This document shows positions 56,121 through 64,000 of a stretch of 64,000 bases of DNA, one piece after another (within the stretch, counting starts at the first letter, position 1; the number at the start of each line of letters is the position of its first letter). The stretch lies in the NCBI RefSeq assembly GCF_000424625.1, contig NZ_AUKG01000001.1, positions 2,170,001 to 2,234,000 on the forward strand, written 5' to 3'. Both the position numbers and the translations under genes were made by a program. A model generated the notes under the pieces. That model ran no database searches and was not told the DNA's origin. It was given only the letters and a program-made list of their open reading frames with translations. The DNA is from Conexibacter woesei Iso977N (GTDB taxonomy: Bacteria > Actinomycetota > Thermoleophilia > Solirubrobacterales > Solirubrobacteraceae).

Positions 56121-59100
56121 GTGCTCACGCTCCAGAAGATCGTCATCGTCAGCGGCGACCAGGACGCCGCGCACCGTGCCGCCCGCTATGTCGTCGACCG
56201 CGACGAGGCACCCGGCCAGTACGTGCCGGCGTCCTATTGGACGAGGTCCGAGCCCGGCCTGCCGGAGGGCGCCGAGCGTGCGCACACGATGTGGCTCGGC
56301 GACGCGCAGGTGCTCGGGCACTACGGCGTTGAGCGTGGGGCGGAGGTCGCCGAGGCGGACCTGGAGCGCGTGCTCGTCGGCCGTCACGCGCAGACCGGTG
56401 AGCAGCTGCGACCGGCTGGGAACCGCCGCGTGGACAAGCTCGACGAGCGGTCCCGTGAGCGCCTGGAGCGCGCCGGCTACGACAAGCGGACGGTCAAGGC
56501 GTTCGCGAACGTGGACATGACGTTCTCGGCTCCGAAGTCGGTGTCGGTGCTGTGGAGCCAGTCGTCGCCGGAGGTGCGGGCCGCGATCGAGCAGGCGATG
56601 CTCGAGAGCGCGAACGCAGCGGTCGGTCACATGACGAAGACCAAGCCGGTCGTGGACTGGGGCACGAAGCGGCCGCCGGACCAACGCCATGATGTCGCTC
56701 GGGGCTTCGGCGCGTCGAGCGCGCTGCACGTCACGGCACGGCGAGCGGCGGCCGACGCGGTGCCGGCCCCGCAGCTGCACGTGCACTCGGTCCTGTTCGG
56801 CGTCCAGCGTTCCGACGGCGAGGTCGTCGCACCGGCCTCGTCGGGGATGTTCCGCAAGGACGCGGCGCTCGAGGGCGGCGCGGTCGGTCGGCTGGTGCTT
56901 GCGGACCGGCTCGTGGCGATGGGCTTCGAGATCGAGTGGACCACCGGCCGCAAGGGGCGCTTCTTCGAGGTCGTGAGCGTGCCCGAGGCACTGCGCGCGG
57001 CGATGTCCCCGCGGACCGACGAGGTCGAGGCCGAGAAGCGCGCCTACGAGCGGCGCACCGGCGAGGAGGCGAAGGGCGGTGCGGTGCCGCGCTTGGCGAC
57101 CGACACGCGGCAGCCCAAGGACCATGACGGGACGCCGCCCGAGCTGGTCGCCGAGACGTGGCTTGCGCTCGGGCAGGAGCACGGCTTCGGGCCGATCGAG
57201 GCGGCGCTGCTTGCGCAGCCGGGCCGGGAGCGCGCCCCGTTGGCGGCCCGGCGTGCGGTCGTGCGTGAGCTCGCGCTGGCGCGCCTGGCGGCGAACGGCC
57301 CGACGGTCTCGCGCGGCACCGCGGCGGCGATCGTGTACGAGTCCGGCGCCGGCCGCATGGACTACGAGGAGGCCCACGCGCTGCTGCAGGACATGGAGGC
57401 CGCCGGGGATCTGCTGACGCTCGCCGGCGAGCAGGTCACGACCGCACGCATCCGCAGGGCCGAGGAGGACGTCGTGCGCGTCGCCGAGGACGCAGCCGGC
57501 GACGACGGCCCGGGTCTTCCGGCGGAGGCGGTCGCGGCGGGCATCGCCGAAGCGGGCGAGCGCCTGCCGGGCGACTTCACGCTCGACGATGAGCAGCGCG
57601 CAGCGGTGGCGATGCTCACCGGCCCGTCTCGGTGGACGGTCCTGACCGGGCGTGCGGGGACGGGCAAGGGCCCGACGCTGGACGCGGTCGGCGCCGCGTT
57701 CCGGACCGAGGGTTGGCAGGTCATCGCGGCGGCGGTCGACGGAACCACGGCTCAGCGTCTCGGCGAGCAGACCGGAGGCAACACCTACACCTTGGAAGGG
57801 GTGCGCGCCTCGGTCGAGGCCGGGGTCCTGCGGATCGATGACAGGACGCTGATCCTGATCGACGAGGCGAGCAAGGTCGGACTCGAGCACTGGGGCCTGA
57901 TCGCGGGGTGGATCGAGCGTCACAAGGCGCGCCTGGTCGCCGTGGGTCACGAGGGGCAGCTCGGGGCGATCGAGCTGCCGGGCATGTACGCGGAGATGCT
58001 CGTGCGCCGGGACCGCATCCCGGTCGCGGAGCTGTTCGAGATCCGCCGCCACCGCGATCCCGACGACCGCTCCAGGATCCACCCCTGGCTGCGCGACTAC
58101 CAGGTGCTCCTGGACAGGGGCGAGGCCGAAGCGGCGGTTGCGCTGCTGCGCGAGCACGACGCGATCCAGCTGCTCGACACCCGGGCCGAGGCCGTCGAGG
58201 CGATGGTCGAGGACTGGGACCGCTGGCGCCGGAAGTACGAGGCGGATGAGTCGATCCTGATCGTCCACGGGTCCAACGCGGACGTCGACCACGTCAACCG
58301 CCTGGCTCAGGCCCGGCGCCTCCAGGGGTCAACCCCGGAGCTGACCGGCAAGGGCATCCCCGCGGTCGATCGGGACTACCTCCTGTACATCGGCGACGCG
58401 GTGATCCTGCGCGAGGCGCCGTACGAGGTCCCGCGCGCGCCCGGGGCACCGCGCGAGCGTCGTGTCGAGAACGGGCAGACGGGGATCGTCGTGGATGTCG
58501 ACCACGGACGCGAGACGGCCGACGTCCGGATGCGCGACGCCGGCGGCGGGGAGCGAACGGTCCGGTTCGACCTCGGCGCGCTTCGGGACGAGCGCGAGAC
58601 GTCGGGCACGGGGCGTGTCCCGTCACTGCGCCTGGCCTACGCCAGCCACACGTACCCGGTGCAGGGCGCGTCGCTGCTCGGGACCGGCGCGCTGACCGGG
58701 CACTGGTCCCAGGGCAAGGAGGGGACCTACGTCGCCGACACCCGCGCGATCCTCGAGCACCACGCGTACGGCTCCCGGGAGGACCTTGGGCTCGACGGCA
58801 CCGACGAGGATCGCTTCGGCCGCTACGCCAGGAGGATCGGCCGGACCCAGGCCCGGAGCGCGAGCATCCGCCTGCCGCTGGACCCGACCGCGAGGATCGC
58901 CGCGCACGGTCCGGCGCGATCCGAGCCGGTGCCTCAGCGGGCGGTGCGGGAGCGGCCCGTGCAGGAGGCCGCCGCGACGGTGGAGCCCGAGGCGCAGCGT
59001 GCGGAGCGGCCGGCGGCGCGCGTCGTCACGCGCGACGACGTCAGCCCCGTGCCCGACCCGGCGCAGGAGCTGGTCGACGTCCTCGGGCCCGACCGGGCCG

Positions 59101-59870
59101 ACGCCATGGGGGTCGCCTCGCACGACCACGACGAGCGCGTGCGGCGCGCCCCCGAGCCGTGGCTGACGGCGCGCGGGCACGAGCTGGACGCCGTCCTGCG
59201 GACGCTGGACCGCGGCTCGGCCCGGGCGACGCTGCGACGCGAGCGCGACCGTGCCGCGGCGGCCGAGCTGGTGGAGGCCGCGCAGCGCGCCGCGGCGGAG
59301 CTCGACGCGCAGGCCGCCGAGCTGTCCGGGGTGCGCAACCGGGGCGAGCGCCGCGATCTCGAGGCGCGGGCCGCGACCCAGCGCGCGCTGGCCGCACGGG
59401 ACGCCGAGCGCCTGGCCGGCGTCGCCGATGCGCCCGGGACGACGGCCCCACTCGACGCCTGGCTGTCCGAGCACGGCGACCGGGTCGCCGAGTGGGTGGC
59501 CGTCCGGCGCGAGCAGGCGGTCCGCCGCGAGGTCGAGGTCGGCAACGCCGTGGAGCGCGCGGTGGTCGAGCCGCCCGCGGCGGTCGTCGACCGCGTCGGC
59601 CGGGCACCCGCGGCGGGGGCACCCGAGCAGGCCGAGTGGGAGGACCTGGTGCGCGCCACCGAGCGTGAGCGCGTCGGCCGGACGGTCGCAGCGCGCGATC
59701 AGGTCCCGCACCGCGGCCTGGACGCGCCCCAACGCGCCGCGCTCGACGCGCGCGTGGACGCGTTCCGCGAGGCCCACGGCATCGAGACCATCAACAACGC
59801 CGCGGAGGTCGCCACCGGCGTCGAGCGCGCGGCTGAGAGCGCCGTCGACCTCGGCGGTGCCGGGCTCTAG
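56121..59870 (+). CDS. MobF-family (TrwC/TraI-like) relaxase-helicase
   Basis: The 1249-residue protein has an N-terminal relaxase domain with DMTFSAPKSVSVLWSQS near residue 134 and the metal motif QLHVHSVLFG near 218. A superfamily I helicase follows, with Walker A GRAGTGKG near 509, Walker B LILIDEASKVG near 575 and a late LAYASHTYPVQGAS motif. Walker A has Gly where Ser/Thr is usual after Lys; I recall this form from actinobacterial members, but it may lower ATPase activity. The last 350 residues are charged, Ala/Arg-rich helices ending AAESAVDLGGAGL. GTG 56121 gives VLTLQKIVIVSG as the start; in-frame upstream starts would run through the hairpin. Confidence 0.9.
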   Translation: MLTLQKIVIVSGDQDAAHRAARYVVDRDEAPGQYVPASYWTRSEPGLPEGAERAHTMWLGDAQVLGHYGVERGAEVAEADLERVLVGRHAQTGEQLRPAGNRRVDKLDERSRERLERAGYDKRTVKAFANVDMTFSAPKSVSVLWSQSSPEVRAAIEQAMLESANAAVGHMTKTKPVVDWGTKRPPDQRHDVARGFGASSALHVTARRAAADAVPAPQLHVHSVLFGVQRSDGEVVAPASSGMFRKDAALEGGAVGRLVLADRLVAMGFEIEWTTGRKGRFFEVVSVPEALRAAMSPRTDEVEAEKRAYERRTGEEAKGGAVPRLATDTRQPKDHDGTPPELVAETWLALGQEHGFGPIEAALLAQPGRERAPLAARRAVVRELALARLAANGPTVSRGTAAAIVYESGAGRMDYEEAHALLQDMEAAGDLLTLAGEQVTTARIRRAEEDVVRVAEDAAGDDGPGLPAEAVAAGIAEAGERLPGDFTLDDEQRAAVAMLTGPSRWTVLTGRAGTGKGPTLDAVGAAFRTEGWQVIAAAVDGTTAQRLGEQTGGNTYTLEGVRASVEAGVLRIDDRTLILIDEASKVGLEHWGLIAGWIERHKARLVAVGHEGQLGAIELPGMYAEMLVRRDRIPVAELFEIRRHRDPDDRSRIHPWLRDYQVLLDRGEAEAAVALLREHDAIQLLDTRAEAVEAMVEDWDRWRRKYEADESILIVHGSNADVDHVNRLAQARRLQGSTPELTGKGIPAVDRDYLLYIGDAVILREAPYEVPRAPGAPRERRVENGQTGIVVDVDHGRETADVRMRDAGGGERTVRFDLGALRDERETSGTGRVPSLRLAYASHTYPVQGASLLGTGALTGHWSQGKEGTYVADTRAILEHHAYGSREDLGLDGTDEDRFGRYARRIGRTQARSASIRLPLDPTARIAAHGPARSEPVPQRAVRERPVQEAAATVEPEAQRAERPAARVVTRDDVSPVPDPAQELVDVLGPDRADAMGVASHDHDERVRRAPEPWLTARGHELDAVLRTLDRGSARATLRRERDRAAAAELVEAAQRAAAELDAQAAELSGVRNRGERRDLEARAATQRALAARDAERLAGVADAPGTTAPLDAWLSEHGDRVAEWVAVRREQAVRREVEVGNAVERAVVEPPAAVVDRVGRAPAAGAPEQAEWEDLVRATERERVGRTVAARDQVPHRGLDAPQRAALDARVDAFREAHGIETINNAAEVATGVERAAESAVDLGGAGL

Positions 59871-59883
59871 CGCGCGGCCGGGC

Positions 59884-60879
59884 TCAGCAGCCGCACGAGT
59901 CGCGCGTGACGAACGTGGGCGCCAGCCGGATCGACCGCGGCTCTCGGTCCGGGTCGTCGAGACGTTCCAGCAGCATCCTCACGGCTTCGGCCCCGATCGC
60001 GTCCGTGGGCTGGGCGATGACCGTCAGCCGGGGCTCGAACAGATCCGACCACTCGAAGTCGTCGAAGGCGACGAGCGCGATGTCGCGCGGGACGGTCATC
60101 CCGCGGTCGCGCAAGGCGTGCAGCACGCCGATCGTCATGGAGTTGTTGCCGGCGACCAGCGCGGTCGGCGGGTCCGGCTGGTCCAGGAGGCGGTTCGTTG
60201 CGTCGCGCGCGGGCTCGTGCGCGGAGGACCCGGAGGCGATCAACGCCTCGTCGATCTCCAGCCCGTTGCGCTGCATGCCCAGGCGGAACCCCCGGAGCCG
60301 CTCGTCGGTCGTGCTCAGGCCCTCCAGGCCGGCGACGAACCCGATGCGCTTGTGGCCGTGCTGGGCCAGGTGCGTGACGAGGCGCGCCGTCGGCTCCTCG
60401 TTGTCGGTCCCGACCTGGTCGAAGGGCACGGGCAGGAACCGGTCGAGCAGGACGACGGGCATGTCGTTGTCCGCGCAGAACCGCAGTGCCCCGTCGGCCG
60501 CGCCGGCCGACGGGGCGAGCAGCAGCCCGTCGACCCGGCGGTGTACGAGCTCCTGGACCATCTGGAGCTCCTTCTCGGGCTCATCGTGCGTGTCGCCGAG
60601 CAGCAGCGTGTGCCCGCGCGCGGCGGCCTCGGACTCGACTGCGCCGATGACGTCCATGAAGTACGGGTTGGACACGCCGCTGATCGCGAGGCCGATCGAC
60701 TGCGTGCGGGCGCCGGCCAGCGCGCGCGCGATCGTGTTCGGCCGGTAGCCGGTCCGGGCGATCGCGGCGTGCACGCGCTCGACGGTCTTCTCGTTGACGC
60801 GGCGCGTCCCGTTGAGGACGTGGGACACGGTCGTCGTCGAGACGCCGGCCTCTCTCGCGACGTCGGCCATCGTGGTCAT
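59884..60879 (-). CDS. LacI-family transcriptional repressor
   Basis: The 331-residue protein has the LacI helix-turn-helix MADVAREAGVSTTTVSHVLN and hinge RPNTIARALAGARTQSIGLA, then a sugar-binding-protein-like core (PYFMDVIGAVESEAAARGH, LVAGNNSMTIGVLHALRDRG, ALVAFDDFEWSDLF). ATG at 60879 gives the usual short lead into the helix-turn-helix. It is divergent from a ribose-type ABC operon, and two LacI-type palindromes fill the region between, so it should repress that operon and itself until a sugar binds. Confidence 0.9.
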   Translation of the reverse strand: MTTMADVAREAGVSTTTVSHVLNGTRRVNEKTVERVHAAIARTGYRPNTIARALAGARTQSIGLAISGVSNPYFMDVIGAVESEAAARGHTLLLGDTHDEPEKELQMVQELVHRRVDGLLLAPSAGAADGALRFCADNDMPVVLLDRFLPVPFDQVGTDNEEPTARLVTHLAQHGHKRIGFVAGLEGLSTTDERLRGFRLGMQRNGLEIDEALIASGSSAHEPARDATNRLLDQPDPPTALVAGNNSMTIGVLHALRDRGMTVPRDIALVAFDDFEWSDLFEPRLTVIAQPTDAIGAEAVRMLLERLDDPDREPRSIRLAPTFVTRDSCGC

Positions 60880-60893
60880 CGCCGCGCAGTCTA

Positions 60894-60907
60894 CGCAAGC
60901 GCTTGCG
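60894..60907. promoter_or_regulatory. LacI-type operator 1
   Basis: CGCAAGCGCTTGCG is a perfect 14-bp palindrome, 14 bases upstream of the LacI start. The same sequence recurs at 60952-60965. Confidence 0.8.
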
Positions 60908-60943
60908 AGTTCCACGTGGTCGATCCACAGCCAGAGAGGCAAC

Positions 60944-60965
60944 CGCTTGCGCGCAAGCGCTTGCG
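60944..60965. promoter_or_regulatory. LacI-type operator 2 (double palindrome)
   Basis: CGCTTGCGCGCAAGCG (60944-60959) and CGCAAGCGCTTGCG (60952-60965) overlap. The second is identical to operator 1, 58 bases away. It lies about 62 bases before the binding-protein start. Confidence 0.75.
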
Positions 60966-61027
60966 CATGTTAGGGTCGGCCTTGCCGCCCCGGGCATCCG
61001 GGGCCATCAGGGTCCACAGGAGGACAG

Positions 61028-62149
61028 ATGCAGCACGTCGTACGACCGGCCAGGCGCCGGTCAAGATTGCTGGTCACGTTCGCGGCGCTCGTGGTGGTCG
61101 CGCTCGCCGTGACCGCGTGCGGGTCGAGCAGCGACAACGCGTCGGGTGGCAGCTCGACCAACGGCTCCAACTCGGGCAGGAAGGTCAGGGCCGCCCTGAT
61201 CTTGAAGGTCTTCTCCAACCCCTACTTCGTGTCGATGCGCAACAGCGCGGAGCAGACGGCGAAGCAGCTCGGCGTCGACCTCGCCGTGTCCGCCGGCAGC
61301 AGCGACGCCGACACCGGCGCGCAGATCAAGGCGATCAACAACGCGATCGCCGCTGGTGACAAGGGCATCATCATCACCTCGAACGGCGACGCCGTGAACG
61401 CGGCGCTGCAGCGGGCGCGCACCGCCGGCCTGTACACGATCGCGCTCGACACGCTGCCCGAGCCGCCCAGCACCGTGAACCTCACCTACGCGACCGACAA
61501 CGCGAAGGCAGGCGAGCTGATCGGGAAGTGGACGGCGGCCAAGCTCGCCGGCAGGCCGGCCGACATCGCGATGCTCGACGCGGTCAACACCGCGGTCATC
61601 TCGGTCGACGTCCAGCGCGACCACGGGTTCCTCGACGGCATGGGCATCCCGGTCGGCAACGAGCACATCAACGGCAAGGAGCCCAAGAGCGGGAACTACA
61701 CCGGCGGCAAGGGCGGGACCTACAAGATCGCCTGCCAGCTGCCGACCAACGGCACGATCCCGCAGGGCAAGTCCGCGATGCAGACGTGCCTGCAGAAGGA
61801 CCCCGGCATCAACGTGGTCTACGCGGTCAACGAGCAGGCGGCGCAGGGTGCGGCGCAGGCGCTGGCCACGTCGCACAACGACGCGCTCGTGGTCGCCATC
61901 GACGGCGGCTGCGCGAACCTCCCGTTCGTCCAGAAGGGCCAGATCGACGCCACGGCGGGCCAGTTCCCCGGCAAGATGGCGTCCATGGGCGTGAGGGCGA
62001 TCCAGGAGCTGGCCAGCGGCCAGGGCAGGCCGCAGACATCACCCGGCGAGGACTTCTTCGACACCGGGGTCAAGCTGTACACCAACGATGCGCAGCCCGG
62101 CATCCCGTCGACCGACGTGGCCGCCGCCAAGTCGCAGTGCTGGGGCTGA
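61028..62149 (+). CDS. ABC transporter sugar-binding lipoprotein
   Basis: The 373-residue protein has a signal peptide with lipobox LAVTACGSSS (Cys near residue 31) and a ribose-binding-type fold: LILKVFSNPYFVSMRNSAEQ, DTGAQIKAINNAIAAGDKGI, YATDNAKAGELIGKW and VAIDGGCANLPFVQKGQID. It captures a sugar or sugar-like solute outside the cell for the permease and ATPase encoded next. It overlaps the permease gene by one base. Confidence 0.9.
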   Translation: MQHVVRPARRRSRLLVTFAALVVVALAVTACGSSSDNASGGSSTNGSNSGRKVRAALILKVFSNPYFVSMRNSAEQTAKQLGVDLAVSAGSSDADTGAQIKAINNAIAAGDKGIIITSNGDAVNAALQRARTAGLYTIALDTLPEPPSTVNLTYATDNAKAGELIGKWTAAKLAGRPADIAMLDAVNTAVISVDVQRDHGFLDGMGIPVGNEHINGKEPKSGNYTGGKGGTYKIACQLPTNGTIPQGKSAMQTCLQKDPGINVVYAVNEQAAQGAAQALATSHNDALVVAIDGGCANLPFVQKGQIDATAGQFPGKMASMGVRAIQELASGQGRPQTSPGEDFFDTGVKLYTNDAQPGIPSTDVAAAKSQCWG

Positions 62150-63198
62150 TGGGCTCCACGACCCTCCCCTCCTCGGTGGAGGGCCAGGCCGGCGAGCAGC
62201 AGCTCGCCGGCCTGGCCCGCCGGGAGGGACCGGCTGCGCGCGTGCAGCGGGTGCTGCACGCGCATCCGGCGCTCGGCCCGTTCATGGTGCTGGTCGTCTC
62301 GTGCCTCGTGTTCGGACTGCTCAACTCGCGGTTCCTGACCACGACGAACATCTCGCTGATGCTCCAGCAGGTCGCGGTGATCGCGGCGCTCGGCGTGGGG
62401 CAGACGCTGATCATCCTGACCGCGGGGATCGACCTCTCGATCGGCTACGCGATGGTGCTGTCCCTGCTCGTGATGGCCAAGGTGTCGTCCGAGCACAACG
62501 TGCCCGGGCCGCTCGCGCTGCTGCTCGGGTTCGCGGTCGCGATGGGCACCGGTGCGGTCAACGGCACGCTCATCACGCGCCTGCGCGTCCCGCCGTTCAT
62601 CGCGACGCTGGGCATGTTGTTCATCTTCCAGTCGTCGGGCTTGTTGTACGCCAACGGGCAGACGACGCAGGCGGCCGCGATGCCGTCGATCCTCAACTGG
62701 ACGGGCCGGCCGGTGTCGATCGGGCCGTTCGACCTCATCAACGGCGTGCTCGTCGTCGCGGTCCTGTACCTGGTCGTCAACTACGTGATGAACCAGACGA
62801 CGTGGGGGCGCCACGTCTACGCGGTCGGCGACGACGTCGAGGCCGCGCGGCTGGCGGGCATCCGGACCTCGCGCGTGCTGTTCAGCGTGTACGTGTTCGC
62901 GGGGCTGGTCGTCGGCGTCGCGGGCTGGATCTCGATCGGCTACGCGGGCGCGGCCGACCCCAACAACGCGGTCGACGCGAACCTCCAGAGCATCACCGCG
63001 GTGGTGATCGGCGGGACGAGCCTGTTCGGCGGGCGCGGCGGGGTGATCGGGACGCTGTTCGGCGCGTTGATCGTCGTGGCGTTCACGTCCGGGTTGACCC
63101 TGGCCAACGTCAACGACCTCTACCAGCCGATGGCCGAGGGCGTCCTGGTGATCGCCGCGGTGGCGGTCGACCAGTGGATCCGGCGGGTGAAGCCATGA
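62149..63198 (+). CDS. ABC transporter permease (ribose type)
   Basis: The 349-residue integral membrane protein has a 45-residue cytoplasmic lead and then eight to ten helices with LGVGQTLIILTAGIDLSIGY, LRVPPFIATLGMLFIFQSSG and ITAVVIGGTSLFGGRGGVIG, the RbsC family signatures. As the only permease gene of this operon it probably forms a homodimer. ATG at 62149 shares its A with the preceding stop. It is not closely similar to the two permeases at 15692-17610. Confidence 0.9.
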   Translation: MGSTTLPSSVEGQAGEQQLAGLARREGPAARVQRVLHAHPALGPFMVLVVSCLVFGLLNSRFLTTTNISLMLQQVAVIAALGVGQTLIILTAGIDLSIGYAMVLSLLVMAKVSSEHNVPGPLALLLGFAVAMGTGAVNGTLITRLRVPPFIATLGMLFIFQSSGLLYANGQTTQAAAMPSILNWTGRPVSIGPFDLINGVLVVAVLYLVVNYVMNQTTWGRHVYAVGDDVEAARLAGIRTSRVLFSVYVFAGLVVGVAGWISIGYAGAADPNNAVDANLQSITAVVIGGTSLFGGRGGVIGTLFGALIVVAFTSGLTLANVNDLYQPMAEGVLVIAAVAVDQWIRRVKP

Positions 63199-63980
63199 GC
63201 GCGTCGGCGCCGGGGCACGTGCTCGAGGCACGCGGGCTCGTCAAGACGTTCGGCCACGTGGTCGGCCTGGCCGGTGTGGACCTCGCCCTGGACCGCGGCG
63301 AGGTGCTGGCGGTCATCGGCGACAACGGCGCCGGGAAGTCGACGCTCATCAAATGCCTGACCGGCGCGCTGCAGCCCGACGCCGGGGAGATCCTGCTCGA
63401 CGGCGAGCCGGTGTCGTTCAAGAGCCCGCTCGACAGCCGGCTGGCCGGGATCGAGACTGTCTACCAGACGCTGGCGGTCTCGCCCGCGCTCGACATCGCC
63501 TCCAACATGTACCTGGGGCGTGAGCTGCGGGCGCGCGGGCCGCTCGGCCGCGTGTTCCGGAAGCTCGACACGCGCGGGATGCGCAGGGCGGCGCGCGAGC
63601 AGCTCGACCGGCTCGGCATCACGACGCTCCAGGACATCGGTCAGCGCGTCGAGACGCTGTCCGGTGGACAGCGTCAAGCGGTCGCGGTGGCGCGGGCAGC
63701 GGCGTTCGGGAGCAAGGTCATCGTGTTGGACGAGCCGACCGCGTCGCTCGGCGTGCGCGAGTCCGGCCAGGTGCTGGAGCTCGTGCGACGGCTGCGCGAC
63801 GAGGGCCTGGCCGTCATCCTGATCAGCCACAACATGCCGCACGTGTTCGAGGTCGCCGACCGCATCCAGATCCAGCGCCTCGGGCGCTGCGTGGCCGTCG
63901 TCCGGCCGGACGTCACGACGATGGAGGAAGCCGTGGCGATCATGACCGGCGCCAAGGTCGCGGAGCCCAGCCGTGGGTGA
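63195..63980 (+). CDS. ABC transporter ATPase, single domain (sugar type)
   Basis: The 261-residue protein has one complete ATP-binding domain: Walker A IGDNGAGKSTLIKCLTG near residue 42, signature LSGGQRQAVAVARAA, Walker B VIVLDEPTASLGV and the H-loop LISHNMPHVFEVADRI. It resembles the first half of RbsA/FrcA-type ATPases. The FrcA-like single-domain form works as a homodimer. It starts in ATGA overlap with the permease gene. Confidence 0.9.
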   Translation: MSASAPGHVLEARGLVKTFGHVVGLAGVDLALDRGEVLAVIGDNGAGKSTLIKCLTGALQPDAGEILLDGEPVSFKSPLDSRLAGIETVYQTLAVSPALDIASNMYLGRELRARGPLGRVFRKLDTRGMRRAAREQLDRLGITTLQDIGQRVETLSGGQRQAVAVARAAAFGSKVIVLDEPTASLGVRESGQVLELVRRLRDEGLAVILISHNMPHVFEVADRIQIQRLGRCVAVVRPDVTTMEEAVAIMTGAKVAEPSRG

Positions 63981-64000
63981 GGACGCCGTGGTGGGCGACC
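63973..64000 (+). CDS. Possible start of the next operon gene (partial)
   Basis: A GTG at 63973 overlaps the ATPase end and opens a frame reading VGEDAVVGD to the window edge. The overlap fits the coupling seen in this operon, but nine residues do not allow any assignment. Confidence 0.25.

Noticed and set aside
1-64000. CRISPR array, rRNA operon or prophage structural genes
   Set aside because: No regularly spaced short repeats, rRNA-like sequence, or capsid, tail or terminase-like proteins were seen.

Overview
The DNA is very GC-rich. Genes are tightly packed, often with ATGA or GTGA start/stop overlaps, and GTG starts are frequent. The gene mix (ribose-type ABC transporters, FAH-fold and amidohydrolase catabolic enzymes, P450/ferredoxin sets, MobF relaxase) suggests a soil actinomycete-like bacterium. 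The order Solirubrobacterales (Conexibacter/Baekduia type) is my best guess; this is inference from style, not a database match.

Layout. 1-2.4 kb: chromosomal genes for exported proteins, then an intact tRNA-His(GTG) with its terminator. 2.5-32.7 kb: a 30-kb catabolic island bounded by two identical 79-bp direct repeats (2490-2568, overlapping the tRNA terminator, and 32614-32692). It encodes a ring-cleaving extradiol dioxygenase, two flavin monooxygenases, two FAH-family hydrolases, a cyclase/formamidase, an ACMSD-type amidohydrolase, CoA-linked beta-oxidation enzymes (crotonase, 3-hydroxyacyl-CoA dehydrogenase, SDRs), a ribose-type ABC transporter with its own binding lipoprotein, and a kinase/enolase-like/2-hydroxyacid dehydrogenase operon. 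It also holds a P450-ferredoxin-reductase set with a LysR gene, and a VanAB-like Rieske demethylase pair with a GntR gene. A TetR gene sits in the middle, and an 18-bp GAAC-N5-TTCGTGTTC-like operator recurs before most of the units. The likely job is uptake and degradation of an aromatic compound or conjugate, possibly a methoxylated lignin-type one; the substrate is not visible from sequence.

32.7-45.0 kb: a mosaic of housekeeping genes (selO, DUF899, SDR, MarR, YihY, TSUP, DoxX-like, PrsW) mixed with decayed remnants (AAA ATPase, isochorismatase-like hydrolase, short ABM protein, subtilase fragment) and a diverged copy of the boundary repeat. At 44982-45042 lies a second copy of the tRNA-His 3' end plus terminator, a fossil attachment site. 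The tRNA-His gene therefore looks like a repeatedly used insertion hotspot.

45.0-59.9 kb: a conjugation module. It has a TraG/VirD4 coupling protein, a small membrane protein, an IS256/Mutator-type DDE transposase domain fused to about 500 extra residues, an intergenic region with a 34-bp perfect hairpin, a five-gene coupled cargo operon (serine hydrolase, HAD phosphatase, SemiSWEET, GGDEF protein, unknown acidic-tailed protein), a hairpin-rich candidate oriT, and a 1249-residue MobF relaxase-helicase. The transposase fusion and the relaxase end in similar C-terminal tails.

59.9-64.0 kb: a LacI repressor divergent from a ribose-type ABC operon (binding lipoprotein, permease, ATPase) with two CGCAAGCGCTTGCG operators between them. 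No integrase, rRNA, CRISPR array or prophage structural gene was seen.
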